DNA of 64,000 bases from Desulfobotulus mexicanus (GTDB lineage Bacteria > Desulfobacterota > Desulfobacteria > Desulfobacterales > ASO4-4). The stretch spans positions 154,497 through 218,496 of the forward strand of contig NZ_VDMB01000005.1 in the NCBI RefSeq assembly GCF_006175995.1, given 5' to 3'. Position numbers and translations under genes: made by a program. Every line of letters begins with the position of its first letter. Positions within the stretch are counted from its first letter, which is position 1. The notes under the pieces are model-generated. The model saw only the letters and a program-made list of their open reading frames with translations. It made no database searches and was not told the origin of the DNA. Shown here piece by piece: positions 34,047-43,100 of the stretch.

Positions 34047-34367
34047 ATGTTTTCCCTCACCTTTCGCAGCCCGGATTATGACATCAGCGCCATTCAGCCC
34101 GTATTTGCAGGTCAGAACAAAGAGCATAAAACAGAGCTTCGCAAGTGGGCCGATGAAGTGGCCGCCTTTTCCGAGCGCATGGACAGCCTTTCGGCCAAGT
34201 CCAAAGTCCTCTCTGATCTTTTTGCCGAAGCTTCCCTGCCTTCCCTTCCCAATGGTGGTATCCGTCAGTTGAAAAAAGAACTTTTTGCCATCCATGATCT
34301 CATGAGTCAGGCGCTTGTGATTGCAGCGCGTATTGAAAATGACCTGATCCAGCCCCGTCTTCACTGA
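34047..34367 (+). CDS. Small protein of unknown function
   Basis: A 106-residue soluble protein that I do not recognise. It is mostly helical after a short start (SLTFRSPDYDISAIQPVF), with a long central helix (EHKTELRKWADEVAAFSERMDSLSAKSKVLSDLF) and a C-terminal helix (LMSQALVIAARIENDL). ATG 34047 has AAGGAG upstream and lies 33 bp after a structured leader; a clear terminator follows. The isolated unit with its own leader and terminator suggests a regulated, stand-alone gene. Confidence 0.7.
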   Translation: MFSLTFRSPDYDISAIQPVFAGQNKEHKTELRKWADEVAAFSERMDSLSAKSKVLSDLFAEASLPSLPNGGIRQLKKELFAIHDLMSQALVIAARIENDLIQPRLH

Positions 34368-34385
34368 TTCCAAAATTATTCTAAT

Positions 34386-34432
34386 AAAAAAAGCCGCTTA
34401 TGTTCTTTTGAGAGCATATGCGGCTTTTTTTT
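34386..34432 (+). terminator. Terminator after the small gene
   Basis: AAAAAAGCCGC...ATG pairs with CAT...GCGGCTTTTTT, with a short loop; strong stem and T-run. It is symmetrical enough to work on both strands. Confidence 0.88.
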
Positions 34433-34994
34433 ACGGAATCATACCTGTCATGTCAGCCATGGCAATCAGCTTGACAGCTGTTTTGTTTTCCCATCTCTAT
34501 CAATGCCCTCCGATGCCTGAAGCAAGGTAAGAATTCTTGCTTCGACATCTTTTTTTGTTTCTTTTAACCAGATTTTCTTCGGAGACAGTATTGCCTTAAT
34601 TGCTAAGGGTTTCAGGGTGGGTAAGGATTTTTCTGCGGCTGATTTTGCTATCACTGAAGGAATCCCAAGGTGCTTTTGGTCCCACGCTTGATAAATTCTG
34701 CACGGATTTCGAACAAATATTAGTTTAGAAACTTGATTTCCGGTATGGTGGCCTTTATAGTAAAACGTTTTATGATGGTTTCAGAAAAAAGCCTTTTGGA
34801 TAGTACCTTGGGTTTTGTTTGACGGATGCATCAATCTGCACCGTTTTTTATAGCAGATCTGTCTGTACTGGAATATCTTAAAAGTTACAGGCTAGGTCCA
34901 GCCTTATTGGTGCCAGTTATGGCTATAAGACTTAAAAATCACCTTGGCGGATTATATATGATTATTCAATCATTTCAACGGAAAGGCTGGTTTT
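34433..34994. other. Intergenic region with a possible gene remnant
   Basis: No confident gene. On the minus strand an open stretch of about 105 codons without a good start (about 34466-34775) reads like protein (FVRNPCRIYQAWDQ, then PLAIKAILSPKKIWLKETKKD). It resembles the C-terminal piece of some larger protein but I cannot name it. The right end holds the yqaA promoter region. Confidence 0.3.
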
Positions 34995-35576
34995 GTGCTG
35001 CGTCGTCTCTATAACTGGGTTTTAAGCTGGGCGGACTCCCCGTGGGGAGTTCTGGCCCTTTTTATAATTGCCTTTGCAGAATCCTCATTTTTTCCCATTC
35101 CACCGGATATTCTTCTCATTGCCCTCTGTGTGGGAAGGCCTTCCAGAGCCTTTTTTTATGCTGGGGTCTGTACGGCAGGTTCTGTCCTTGGTGGCATTGC
35201 AGGCTATGGTATAGGCTGGTTTTTTATGGGCAGCATAGGCGCACCCATTGTCGCCTTTTACGGGGCAGAGGAGCAGGTGGCCCGCATCGGAGAGCTTTAC
35301 AATAATTATGATGCCTGGGCCGTTGCCATTGCAGGATTCTCTCCCATACCTTATAAAGTTTTCACCATTGCTGCAGGCATGTTTGCCATCAGTCTGCCGG
35401 TTTTTATCACAGCTTCTGTTTTTTCCAGGGCTGCACGTTTTTTTCTCGTTGCGGTTCTTATCTGGAAATTCGGCCCCGGTATACGGGCCTTTATCGAACG
35501 TTACTTTGACAGACTGGCCATTCTTTTTGTGATACTTCTGATAGGTGGTTTTCTGCTGATTCGCTTTGTCGGCTAG
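34995..35576 (+). CDS. yqaA: YqaA-family membrane protein (DedA/VTT-like)
   Basis: A 193-residue inner-membrane protein starting with GTG (GGAAAGG upstream). It has the VTT-domain signs: FAESSFFPIPPDILLIAL in the first helix pair, the glycine-rich GSVLGGIAGYGIGWF, and AGFSPIPYKVFTIAAGMF. About five hydrophobic segments are visible. DedA/VTT proteins act in phospholipid scrambling or envelope homeostasis; the YqaA branch is uncharacterised. It lies 34 bp before gmd on the same strand. Confidence 0.87.
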   Translation: MLRRLYNWVLSWADSPWGVLALFIIAFAESSFFPIPPDILLIALCVGRPSRAFFYAGVCTAGSVLGGIAGYGIGWFFMGSIGAPIVAFYGAEEQVARIGELYNNYDAWAVAIAGFSPIPYKVFTIAAGMFAISLPVFITASVFSRAARFFLVAVLIWKFGPGIRAFIERYFDRLAILFVILLIGGFLLIRFVG

Positions 35577-35610
35577 ATAGAATCCATGGAACAATACGGA
35601 GAGTTTTTTC

Positions 35611-36645
35611 ATGAAAAAAGCACTGGTTACGGGAGTAACAGGCCAGGACGGGGCTTATCTTGCAAGATTGCTTCTGAATAAAAACTATGAGGTTTACGGG
35701 GCTTATCGCCGTAGCAGTTCCTCAAATTTCTGGCGTATGGAATCTCTGGGCGTGCTGGAGCATCCCAACCTTCACCTTGTGGAGTATGATCTCACCGATG
35801 CTGCGGCTTCGGTGAGGCTGGTGGAAGATATAGAGCCGGATGAAATCTACAATCTGGCAGCCCAGAGTTTTGTGGGGGTGTCCTTTGACCAGCCCCTGGC
35901 AACAGCCCATATTACGGGTCTTGGGCCTGTTAATCTTCTGGAAGCCATCCGCATTGTGAATCCAAAGATTCGGTTTTATCAGGCTTCCACTTCAGAAATG
36001 TTTGGAAAAGCCCTGCAATCTCCCCAGAATGAAAAAACGCCCTTTTATCCCGGCAATCCCTATGGCGCGGCCAAGCTTTATGCCCACTGGATGACGGTGA
36101 ATTACAGGGATGCTTATGGTATTTTTGCCGCCAGCGGTATTCTTTTCAACCATGAATCCCCTTTGCGGGGCATGGAGTTTGTCACCCGTAAAATCAGCGA
36201 TACCGTTGCAAAGATCAGCCTTGGAAAAAAAGGCACTCTGGAGCTGGGGAATATGAATGCCCGTCGGGACTGGGGGTATGCCGAAGAATATGTAGAGGGA
36301 ATGTGGAAGATGCTGCAGGTGGAAAAACCCGGCTCCTATGTCTTGGCCACGGGGCGTACCCATACCGTACGGGAATTTGTTAATCTGGCTTTCCGGGCCT
36401 CGGGTATGGAAATTCTGTGGCGGGGCGAGGGGCTGGATGAAGAAGGCTTTGATCGGGATACGGGAAAGGTCCGTGTGCGGGTGAATCCTAAGTTCTATCG
36501 CCCGACGGAGGTGGATGTTCTTGTTGGTGATGCTTCCAGGGCAAAGAAGGAGCTGGGCTGGGATTCCCATACTGGCTTGGAGGAACTTTGCCGCATGATG
36601 GTGGAAGCGGACTATAGAAGACACCGGGACGGGCTTTGTTTTTAG
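35611..36645 (+). CDS. gmd: GDP-mannose 4,6-dehydratase
   Basis: A 344-residue short-chain dehydratase that turns GDP-mannose into GDP-4-keto-6-deoxymannose, the precursor of fucose, rhamnose-D and perosamine. The NAD(P) loop is [17 protein letters not shown], the catalytic set includes QASTSEMFG and the YxxxK of [12 protein letters not shown], and NHESPLRG and [15 protein letters not shown] are diagnostic of Gmd. GGAGAG precedes the ATG. It faces a glycosyltransferase locus on the other strand and probably supplies a deoxysugar for the O-antigen or for S-layer glycosylation. Confidence 0.94.
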   Translation: MKKALVTGVTGQDGAYLARLLLNKNYEVYGAYRRSSSSNFWRMESLGVLEHPNLHLVEYDLTDAAASVRLVEDIEPDEIYNLAAQSFVGVSFDQPLATAHITGLGPVNLLEAIRIVNPKIRFYQASTSEMFGKALQSPQNEKTPFYPGNPYGAAKLYAHWMTVNYRDAYGIFAASGILFNHESPLRGMEFVTRKISDTVAKISLGKKGTLELGNMNARRDWGYAEEYVEGMWKMLQVEKPGSYVLATGRTHTVREFVNLAFRASGMEILWRGEGLDEEGFDRDTGKVRVRVNPKFYRPTEVDVLVGDASRAKKELGWDSHTGLEELCRMMVEADYRRHRDGLCF

Positions 36646-36719
36646 CAGAAGAAGACAGCCATATATTCTGCGCAGGGAATGATTTTTTTCAGGAGGTTTG
36701 AAGGTGGTCTTCCGGATTT

Positions 36720-36829
36720 GGCACTGGGCTCACACCATTCCGGCATACAATATCATGTGCTTTTAATTGTCAGTAAACCACCGCATATTGTGGGTTTTTT
36801 GTTGTCTGGAACGGTGTGAGCCCAGTGCC
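36720..36829. repeat. 22-bp inverted repeat pair around an 80-bp spacer
   Basis: The 22 bases at 36720-36741 and the complement of 36808-36829 agree at 21 positions; both begin GGCACTGGGCTCACACC. The structure lies between convergent gmd and glycosyltransferase genes. It may be a small insertion element or a long hairpin at the end of both transcripts. Confidence 0.75.
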
Positions 36830-36855
36830 CAGATTCATGAGTGTTTATAAAAAAC

Positions 36856-38031
36856 TTAATGAATTTTATCAGTAATTGTAAAGTTTTTTTTATTTAAGGT
36901 TGAGTTAACGATTTTAAAAAATTCTTTTTTTATTACTGCTTCGTCAAAATAATCTTCCACCCGTTTTCTTCCTGCCTCCCCCAGTTCCTGCAGATTGAAT
37001 TTACCTTCTTCGCATCCTTGCATGGCTTCCGCAAGGGCTTTTACGTTCCCGGCTTCAATGGTTATGGCGCATACACCGTCCGGTGCTGCCCAGTTTACTC
37101 CCGTTGGGAGTTTTGTATTGATGATGGTTTTTTTCATGGCCATGGCATCAAGCTGGGCTATACCAAAGGCCTCGGACGGGTATTGAGATGGGAAGAGAAA
37201 GGCTTTTGCACCCTTCAGCATCTGGTATTTTTTCTGCTGTGAAAAGGTTTGATTGTAAAAGATTATGTTTTCAGGATAATTTTTTACAAGATTGTGAAAA
37301 CGATGACTTTCCGGGCCAATACCGAAAACCAGAAGATTAACAGCTTTGTTTTCAAGCATAAGTTTCATGAAGGCTTTTTCTATGATTCTGACACCTTTAT
37401 AATTTACCATGCGGCCAAAGAAAATATAGTATCCTTTAGAGCAGAATGCATCAGGCAGAGGAATCAGCTGTTGGTTCAGATATTTGTCTAACTGTAAAAG
37501 GTTGATGGAATATGGCAGTATTTTTACAGTACGTTTTATTTTTGATAGAACTTCAGATCTTTCTCTTAGGATCTGACTTCCTGTTATTACAGTATCTGCA
37601 TCCCGAACCGCTTTGCGGTCAAAGAGATAGGTTATGAGCTTTAGTTTTTTCTGACGATAAACATCACAGTGATAGGATATTATGGTTCGGCCTGAGATCT
37701 TTTTTTTCATGAGGCAGAAAGCCATACTTGCCCATGGAAACTGCAGGTTGATGTGAAGCAGGTTGCACAATGGGGCCAATTGGAAAAAATATTTAAAAAA
37801 GGGAAGACTTATGGGTACGGAAAAGAGATTACCCATGGATGCCGTGCGGATAATCTCTATTCCCTGAATGGTTTCTTTTACTGTTTTTTTCTGTGGGGTA
37901 TGGGAGCAGCAGAGAATAATGACCCTGTATCCCATCTCACGATACCAGTGGGCGTATTGCCTGACGGCTGTTTCTATTCCACCGATGGATGGAGAGTAAA
38001 ACTTGTTTACCAGAAGTACGGTCTGTGTCAT
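36856..38031 (-). CDS. Glycosyltransferase family 4 protein
   Basis: A 391-residue GT-B enzyme. The N-terminal domain begins VLLVNKFYSPSIGGIETAV; the C-terminal nucleotide-sugar domain has YYIFFGRMVNYKGVRIIEKAF and the E(x7)E-type motif PSEAFGIAQLDAMAMKK. It probably adds a sugar to the O-antigen chain. The codon pattern is more A/T-rich than that of the housekeeping genes, common in surface-polysaccharide loci. It is last in the minus-strand cluster and separated by about 150 bp from the next upstream gene. Confidence 0.88.
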   Translation of the reverse strand: MTQTVLLVNKFYSPSIGGIETAVRQYAHWYREMGYRVIILCCSHTPQKKTVKETIQGIEIIRTASMGNLFSVPISLPFFKYFFQLAPLCNLLHINLQFPWASMAFCLMKKKISGRTIISYHCDVYRQKKLKLITYLFDRKAVRDADTVITGSQILRERSEVLSKIKRTVKILPYSINLLQLDKYLNQQLIPLPDAFCSKGYYIFFGRMVNYKGVRIIEKAFMKLMLENKAVNLLVFGIGPESHRFHNLVKNYPENIIFYNQTFSQQKKYQMLKGAKAFLFPSQYPSEAFGIAQLDAMAMKKTIINTKLPTGVNWAAPDGVCAITIEAGNVKALAEAMQGCEEGKFNLQELGEAGRKRVEDYFDEAVIKKEFFKIVNSTLNKKNFTITDKIH

Positions 38032-38179
38032 TTATTTCATGCTCTGGGGTTAGGTAGTCTCTTTCTGAGAGCCGGGATAAAGTATTCATACAGTATTCGG
38101 TTTTTTATCCCGGAGAACCTGTAGAGCAATAGCCTATGATGGGTTTTCGGGCAAGCTTTGTTTTTGAAATGGAAGGGTT

Positions 38180-39352
38180 TCAGCCATTGACCATCCTGTA
38201 AACATCTGAGGTCATAGTGGCGCATTTTTTCCAGGAATACAGGGCTGCTTTTTTCCTCCCGGCCTTTTGCCACTTCCTGTTTTCTTCAGGGTCTGTCAGC
38301 ATGATCTCCATGGACTTGCTTATGGCTGAGGGCTTTTCCGGATTTACAAGCATTGCCCCTTTTTCTCCAAGTTCAGCAAGGGCTCCTCTGTTGGAAGTCA
38401 GGACTGCAGTGCCGCTTGCCATTGCCTCCAGAACGGGCAGGCCGAAGCCTTCATAAAGCGATGGATAAACAAAGACAGCCGCAGATGCCGTCAGCTCCTG
38501 TACTTCCTTTTCGGGCAGATATCCTGTGAGGTGAATGTTTTTTACGGGAGTGACATGACTAAGTATTTTATTTAGTTGTTGGTTTTTCCAGCCTTTGACA
38601 CCCACAAGAATCAGAGGGAATGATTCAGTCACTTCATCCGGTAGTTTCAGGTAGGCTTCCACAAGACCCGATGGATTTTTTCTGGGCTCCAGAGTGCCTA
38701 CGCCGAGGATGAATCTGCGCCAGCCAAGCTTGTACTTTGCTAAGGTTGGCAATACCATATCACGGTTTCTTGGGTGAAAGCCAGCAGAGCAGCCGTTGGG
38801 TATGGCATAAACGGGTTTGCCATCCGGTATCAGTCCTGATTCCAGTAGTTCTTTTCGGATATATTCAGAGACAGTAATTATGCCAGATGCCCGCCTGAGG
38901 GTTTCAGGCAGCATTTTTTTAAGCCATTTTACCCGTGCGGGGGGATGTGTTTCAGGATATTTCAGATGGGAAAGGTCATGTATGGTGACAACATTTCTAC
39001 CGGACGAGCGGGGGAGTATAAAATCCGGTGCATGGCAGAGAAATTTGAGATTGGAGTGTTCCAGCTTTTGTTTCATGCTTCTATGCATAAGGGTTTTAAG
39101 CAGGGCATAGGCTCCTGGTATTTCCCTGAGCCTGTTTTTGATGTGGTCCTGTCCTGTGGCTGATTTATTTTGTAAAAGATAAGTTGCAGACAGCAATTTT
39201 ATCATTTTTTCAGGAGAAAATATATTTCCGAATCCATACCCTCCAACTTCCAGGTCCGGCATACGGATCAGCTCTTCTGCCAGATGCTTTGTGTAACTGC
39301 CGATACCTGTAAGGGGAGGGCGAAGCGGGTCCAGGCCCAGAAGGATTCGCAT
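38180..39352 (-). CDS. Glycosyltransferase family 4 protein
   Basis: A 390-residue GT-B glycosyltransferase beginning MRILLGLDPLRPPLTGIGSY at ATG 39352; the frame goes back to 39535 inside the preceding gene. The catalytic C-terminal domain has RRFILGVGTLEPRKNPSGLVE (~205-225) and the YEGFGLPVLEAMASG motif. It resembles mannosyltransferases that extend O-antigen chains and is similar to the first domain of the adjacent 1248-residue protein. The start is 1 base after the stop of that gene, so the two are translated together. Confidence 0.88.
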   Translation of the reverse strand: MRILLGLDPLRPPLTGIGSYTKHLAEELIRMPDLEVGGYGFGNIFSPEKMIKLLSATYLLQNKSATGQDHIKNRLREIPGAYALLKTLMHRSMKQKLEHSNLKFLCHAPDFILPRSSGRNVVTIHDLSHLKYPETHPPARVKWLKKMLPETLRRASGIITVSEYIRKELLESGLIPDGKPVYAIPNGCSAGFHPRNRDMVLPTLAKYKLGWRRFILGVGTLEPRKNPSGLVEAYLKLPDEVTESFPLILVGVKGWKNQQLNKILSHVTPVKNIHLTGYLPEKEVQELTASAAVFVYPSLYEGFGLPVLEAMASGTAVLTSNRGALAELGEKGAMLVNPEKPSAISKSMEIMLTDPEENRKWQKAGRKKAALYSWKKCATMTSDVYRMVNG

Positions 39353-39353
39353 T

Positions 39354-42300
39354 TCAGTTGCTTTCTTTAATGATAATATTTTTAAGCATCCCGGCGCTGC
39401 TTTGCCATGTGCGGAATTCCAGCCCATGGGATGCGGGATGCTGCTTTTTGTTGTACAGTTCCAGCCACCTGATGACGGCTTCAGATAAGTCAGCAGGTTC
39501 TGTTCCATGGAAATAAAAAGCCTGATCACCGGCAATTTCTCTGAAAACCGGGATATCCCTTACCATAAGGGGGAGTCCGTGGCGGGCGGCCTCAATGAGT
39601 GGAAGGCCAAAGCCCTCGCCTTCGCTGGCGGCAATAAGGCAGGCCGCAGCCTTGTAAAGTTTGTTGAGAAAGGTGTCGCTTACCCGGTTCAGCCAGAGGA
39701 GTCTTCTGTTTATTTCAGGATGCTTTCTGATTGTCCGGACGATTTGGGGAATGGTGCGGCGAAGTTCCCGGTTCAGATCAGGCCAGCCTTCCTGCCCGAT
39801 AATAACAAGCCTTGCGTTGATGCCATCTTCCCACAACTTTTCAAAGGCTTTTATGGTCTGCAGATGTCCTTTGCGGGGTTCCAGCGTTCCCACCATGAGA
39901 AAGGTGGGGGTATTTTCAATGGACTGCAGTATCTGCTCTCCGTTTTCAGGCAGTCCTGTGCTTGGAGCGGAGTTTTCCGTATCTGCTCCCAGATGAAACC
40001 ATTCTATGCAAAGATCCTGATTGATCTCCCCTTGTTCTGCAACCCATTCTCTGAAGTCTTTAGCCACGCTTTCTGATATGGCGATGACGCCATCCATGCG
40101 GGCAGTGGCCAGCAGCCAGTCATGGTGCCGGGAATCTGCGCCCGGTGGAAAACAGGAAGGGAGCCTGATGGGCAGCAGGTCATAGATGATAAAAAAAATT
40201 CGGGTTCCGTTGTTCCTGTAGTCTTTAAATAACCCCTGTTTTTCAGCTTCAATGAGTTTTTCTCCTGAAATATCCAGCCCCAGAATAATGTCTTCAGCAA
40301 AAATTTCAGCAATGTCATCGTTGGGGTTTTTCTGAGGGTGCCCGATAAGGCTCAGGGTATAGGAACGGGCATGGCGGTAGTTCCAGTCCCCTTTTTCTTT
40401 GTGCAGATATACAGGTTCAGTTCGGAAGCCGGGTGGAGGTGACTGGATCAATTCCAGCATTATGGCCCTGGTTACCCGTTCTATGCCTGTTTTCAGGTCA
40501 CGGCTGCTGGTTGCTGTCACATCCAGAAAAAGATGCTTTTCCCTTGGGCGGGGCGGAAAGTTCCGGGCAAGGGATAAGGCGGTTTTTCTGATGTCTTCAC
40601 CTGTTGCCCTGCCTGTTTTGCAGCAGGCAATGGCTTTGGTGGTGGCATGGAGATCTGTTGATGCCCTGTTGTAAAAACTTTCCAAAGCCAGCTGACAGCT
40701 TAGGGCGCAGCTTGCGGGGTTGTGATGCAGTTCTGTATGCTTTTTTGCTTCGGATCCCAGTTCAAGGCGTTTGTTTTCGTTTGATGCCAGCATTTCCATT
40801 GCATGGGCAAGATCTTTTTCCAAAAAAACATCCTGCAGCATGAGAACCGTATTTTCGGGAAGCTCCTTCATGCTGCCGTGGGCATTAATGATGGTGGCAA
40901 GACCGTGGTTCATGCAGTCCAGAACAGTTCCGGATGTTTCTCCTCTGGAACTTGTTCTGAGTTGTATGGCAAAGTCAGCTATTGAAAGATAATTCCGGTA
41001 ATCCTGCTCATTTAACCAGCCTGTTATGCGTATCTGCTTTTCAGATCCTTTTTCTTTTATTTTTTTCAGTAGTGTCCTGCCATATTCTCCTCCGTGGTTC
41101 TCACCTGCAAAAATGAGGTGGCAGTCCGGTCTTTCTGCCAGGGAACTCTGGAACCATGCATTGAGAATTTTGTCGATGCATTTTACTGGATTTATGAAGC
41201 CGAAGGAGCAGACAATCATATCTTCAGGAGAAAAGCCCAGCCGGATTCTTGTTTCCATGCGGTCTGTTTTTTCCGCTGGTGTTCTCAGGTGCTTAAGGGA
41301 GATGAAGTTTTCTCTGCTTTTTTCTCCGTAAAAGGAAGCGGCCAGTTCAATGGCGTGCCTGGAATGCACCATCACTCCCCTTGCATGTTGAAGAATGTCC
41401 AGATTCATGGGCCAGCTTTTTTTACATGCGCTGACATCCTCCTGCTGGAGTTGTTTTAATGCAGGATACCCGTGGGATGCGTAGAGTTCGTCGGCCACTG
41501 AGCCGGGCAGCATGGCGTTTTCTGCCATGAAAATCTTCAGGTCGCTGAGAAAGAAATCATGAAGAACCACAGTCCCCGGCACCTGCTGCAGCAGTTGTAT
41601 CATGGGGCTGTGCAAGGGGGAGTTGCCGAACTGGTACAGAACCCTGTCCATGTGTTCTGCATTCTGAAGCAGCCATTCAGGCGTTCTTACAGTGCCGGAC
41701 CATCCCGGCAGATCTGTGGGCTGAGGCTGTGTGGCCACGGGTTCTATGTCGTAGTAACGGCTGAGTTCCGGAATAAGCTCCGTGCTGTATGCGGCGATAC
41801 CGCTTTTGGCCGGTGGCAGTGGGGAAACAAAGGCCAGCTTAAGTCGTTTTGAAGACAGTTTCTCTGGTTTTATTATGCAAGGATTTTTACGGAAAAGTTT
41901 TTCCATTGCACCCATAGCCCGTTCTGCGGTTTTGTCCCATGAAAAACATAAAGCCCTTGTTGCGGAATGCTTCCTTAAACGCTGGTGCAGGGCGGGGGTT
42001 TCAAGCACCTCTTTTATTTTACGGGCAATATCTTCAGGCTGATGCGGGTTGAAAAGGGCTTCCCCGCACCCGATGACTTCCGGGATGCTGCTGGTGCAGG
42101 AGCCTATGACAGGTGCGCCGCAACCCATGGCTTCCAGAACGGGCAGGCCGAAGCCTTCGTGTATTGATGGGAAAACATAAAGCTCTGTGCTGCTGTAAAG
42201 TCCTGCCAGATTTTCATCATCAACATAGCCTGTGAAAACTATGGCATCATGTTCCAGCCCACATTTTGCGGCCAGTTTTTCAAGGGGCCTGCGAACGGTT

Positions 42301-43100
42301 TGGGGGATTCTGCTGGCGAGTACAAGCTGACGTTTATGGCGGATATGGGCCGGGAGCAGGGCAAAGGCCCTGATGAGACCCTCGATGTTTTTTCTGAAAT
42401 CACTGACGCCGGGTGCGTAAAGCAGAAAGGGGCGGTCGATTCCATGGGCTGAGAGTATGTGCCATGTCTGTTCAGTTTCGGTCCGTTTGAATATGGGGTC
42501 AGCTGCCGATGAAATGGTGACGATGTTGTCGCCGGAAATATCCAGCTTTTCCATGGCTTCCATACGGGAACTTTCGGAGACGGAAAGCAGAAGATCGGCT
42601 TTCAGGAGTGCCTCGATTTTTTCTTCGTAAAAAATTTTCCGGTCAGAAGTATGCAGATAGTTTTCGGGGTAAATGAGTGGGATGAGGTCATGCAGAAGAA
42701 CAACAGTTTTGTATGGGGATGGTAACTTTTTTACTGAAGTTACAGCATCATCTGCATATCCTTCAAAGAGGCTTGTGATGAAAAGTACATCTGGTCTGAG
42801 ATTGGCAATGAATGCTTCTCTTTGATATTCAGCACTTTCTTTTCGCCAGACATTGTCCTTTGCAGCGGCGCATACCGGAGAAGTGGCTTGCCATACGCAT
42901 ATATTCTGTGCCGGGATAATTTTTTGGAGTGTTTTTTTTATACTTTCAATGGTTTCAGAAAATATACCATTAAGGACAATAAAGACTTCATGGCCTTCGG
43001 CCTGTCGTGCAATGCCTGTGGCCAGGGCCATGGATGACCGGCCAATCCCCCTGAAGCGGCTTGCGGACTGTGCGCCCTGCAAATCAATAACAAGTCTCAC
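39354..43100 (-). CDS. Three-domain GT4 glycosyltransferase (1248 aa)
   Basis: One open frame encodes three glycosyltransferase family 4 modules. The first (~1-410) starts MRLVIDLQGAQSASRFRGIG and has SDFRKNIEGLIRAF and HEGFGLPVLEAMGCG. The second (~422-790) starts LKLAFVSPLPPAKSGIAAYS and has SFGFINPVKCIDKIL and SSRGETSGTVLDCMN. The third (~835-1248) starts LFLDVTATSSRDLKTGIERVTRAI and has VGTLEPRKGHLQTIKAF and EGEGFGLPLIEAARHG. Such multi-domain enzymes build polysaccharide repeat units, each domain adding one sugar. The first and third modules have the usual E-x7-E motifs; the second lacks the GFG pattern. The gene overlaps the methyltransferase gene by 4 bases. Confidence 0.9.
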   Translation of the reverse strand: MRLVIDLQGAQSASRFRGIGRSSMALATGIARQAEGHEVFIVLNGIFSETIESIKKTLQKIIPAQNICVWQATSPVCAAAKDNVWRKESAEYQREAFIANLRPDVLFITSLFEGYADDAVTSVKKLPSPYKTVVLLHDLIPLIYPENYLHTSDRKIFYEEKIEALLKADLLLSVSESSRMEAMEKLDISGDNIVTISSAADPIFKRTETEQTWHILSAHGIDRPFLLYAPGVSDFRKNIEGLIRAFALLPAHIRHKRQLVLASRIPQTVRRPLEKLAAKCGLEHDAIVFTGYVDDENLAGLYSSTELYVFPSIHEGFGLPVLEAMGCGAPVIGSCTSSIPEVIGCGEALFNPHQPEDIARKIKEVLETPALHQRLRKHSATRALCFSWDKTAERAMGAMEKLFRKNPCIIKPEKLSSKRLKLAFVSPLPPAKSGIAAYSTELIPELSRYYDIEPVATQPQPTDLPGWSGTVRTPEWLLQNAEHMDRVLYQFGNSPLHSPMIQLLQQVPGTVVLHDFFLSDLKIFMAENAMLPGSVADELYASHGYPALKQLQQEDVSACKKSWPMNLDILQHARGVMVHSRHAIELAASFYGEKSRENFISLKHLRTPAEKTDRMETRIRLGFSPEDMIVCSFGFINPVKCIDKILNAWFQSSLAERPDCHLIFAGENHGGEYGRTLLKKIKEKGSEKQIRITGWLNEQDYRNYLSIADFAIQLRTSSRGETSGTVLDCMNHGLATIINAHGSMKELPENTVLMLQDVFLEKDLAHAMEMLASNENKRLELGSEAKKHTELHHNPASCALSCQLALESFYNRASTDLHATTKAIACCKTGRATGEDIRKTALSLARNFPPRPREKHLFLDVTATSSRDLKTGIERVTRAIMLELIQSPPPGFRTEPVYLHKEKGDWNYRHARSYTLSLIGHPQKNPNDDIAEIFAEDIILGLDISGEKLIEAEKQGLFKDYRNNGTRIFFIIYDLLPIRLPSCFPPGADSRHHDWLLATARMDGVIAISESVAKDFREWVAEQGEINQDLCIEWFHLGADTENSAPSTGLPENGEQILQSIENTPTFLMVGTLEPRKGHLQTIKAFEKLWEDGINARLVIIGQEGWPDLNRELRRTIPQIVRTIRKHPEINRRLLWLNRVSDTFLNKLYKAAACLIAASEGEGFGLPLIEAARHGLPLMVRDIPVFREIAGDQAFYFHGTEPADLSEAVIRWLELYNKKQHPASHGLEFRTWQSSAGMLKNIIIKESN

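Noticed and set aside
34466..34775. Minus-strand gene with a product
   Set aside because: It has no good start codon, no ribosome site and no recognised family; mentioned only as a possible remnant.
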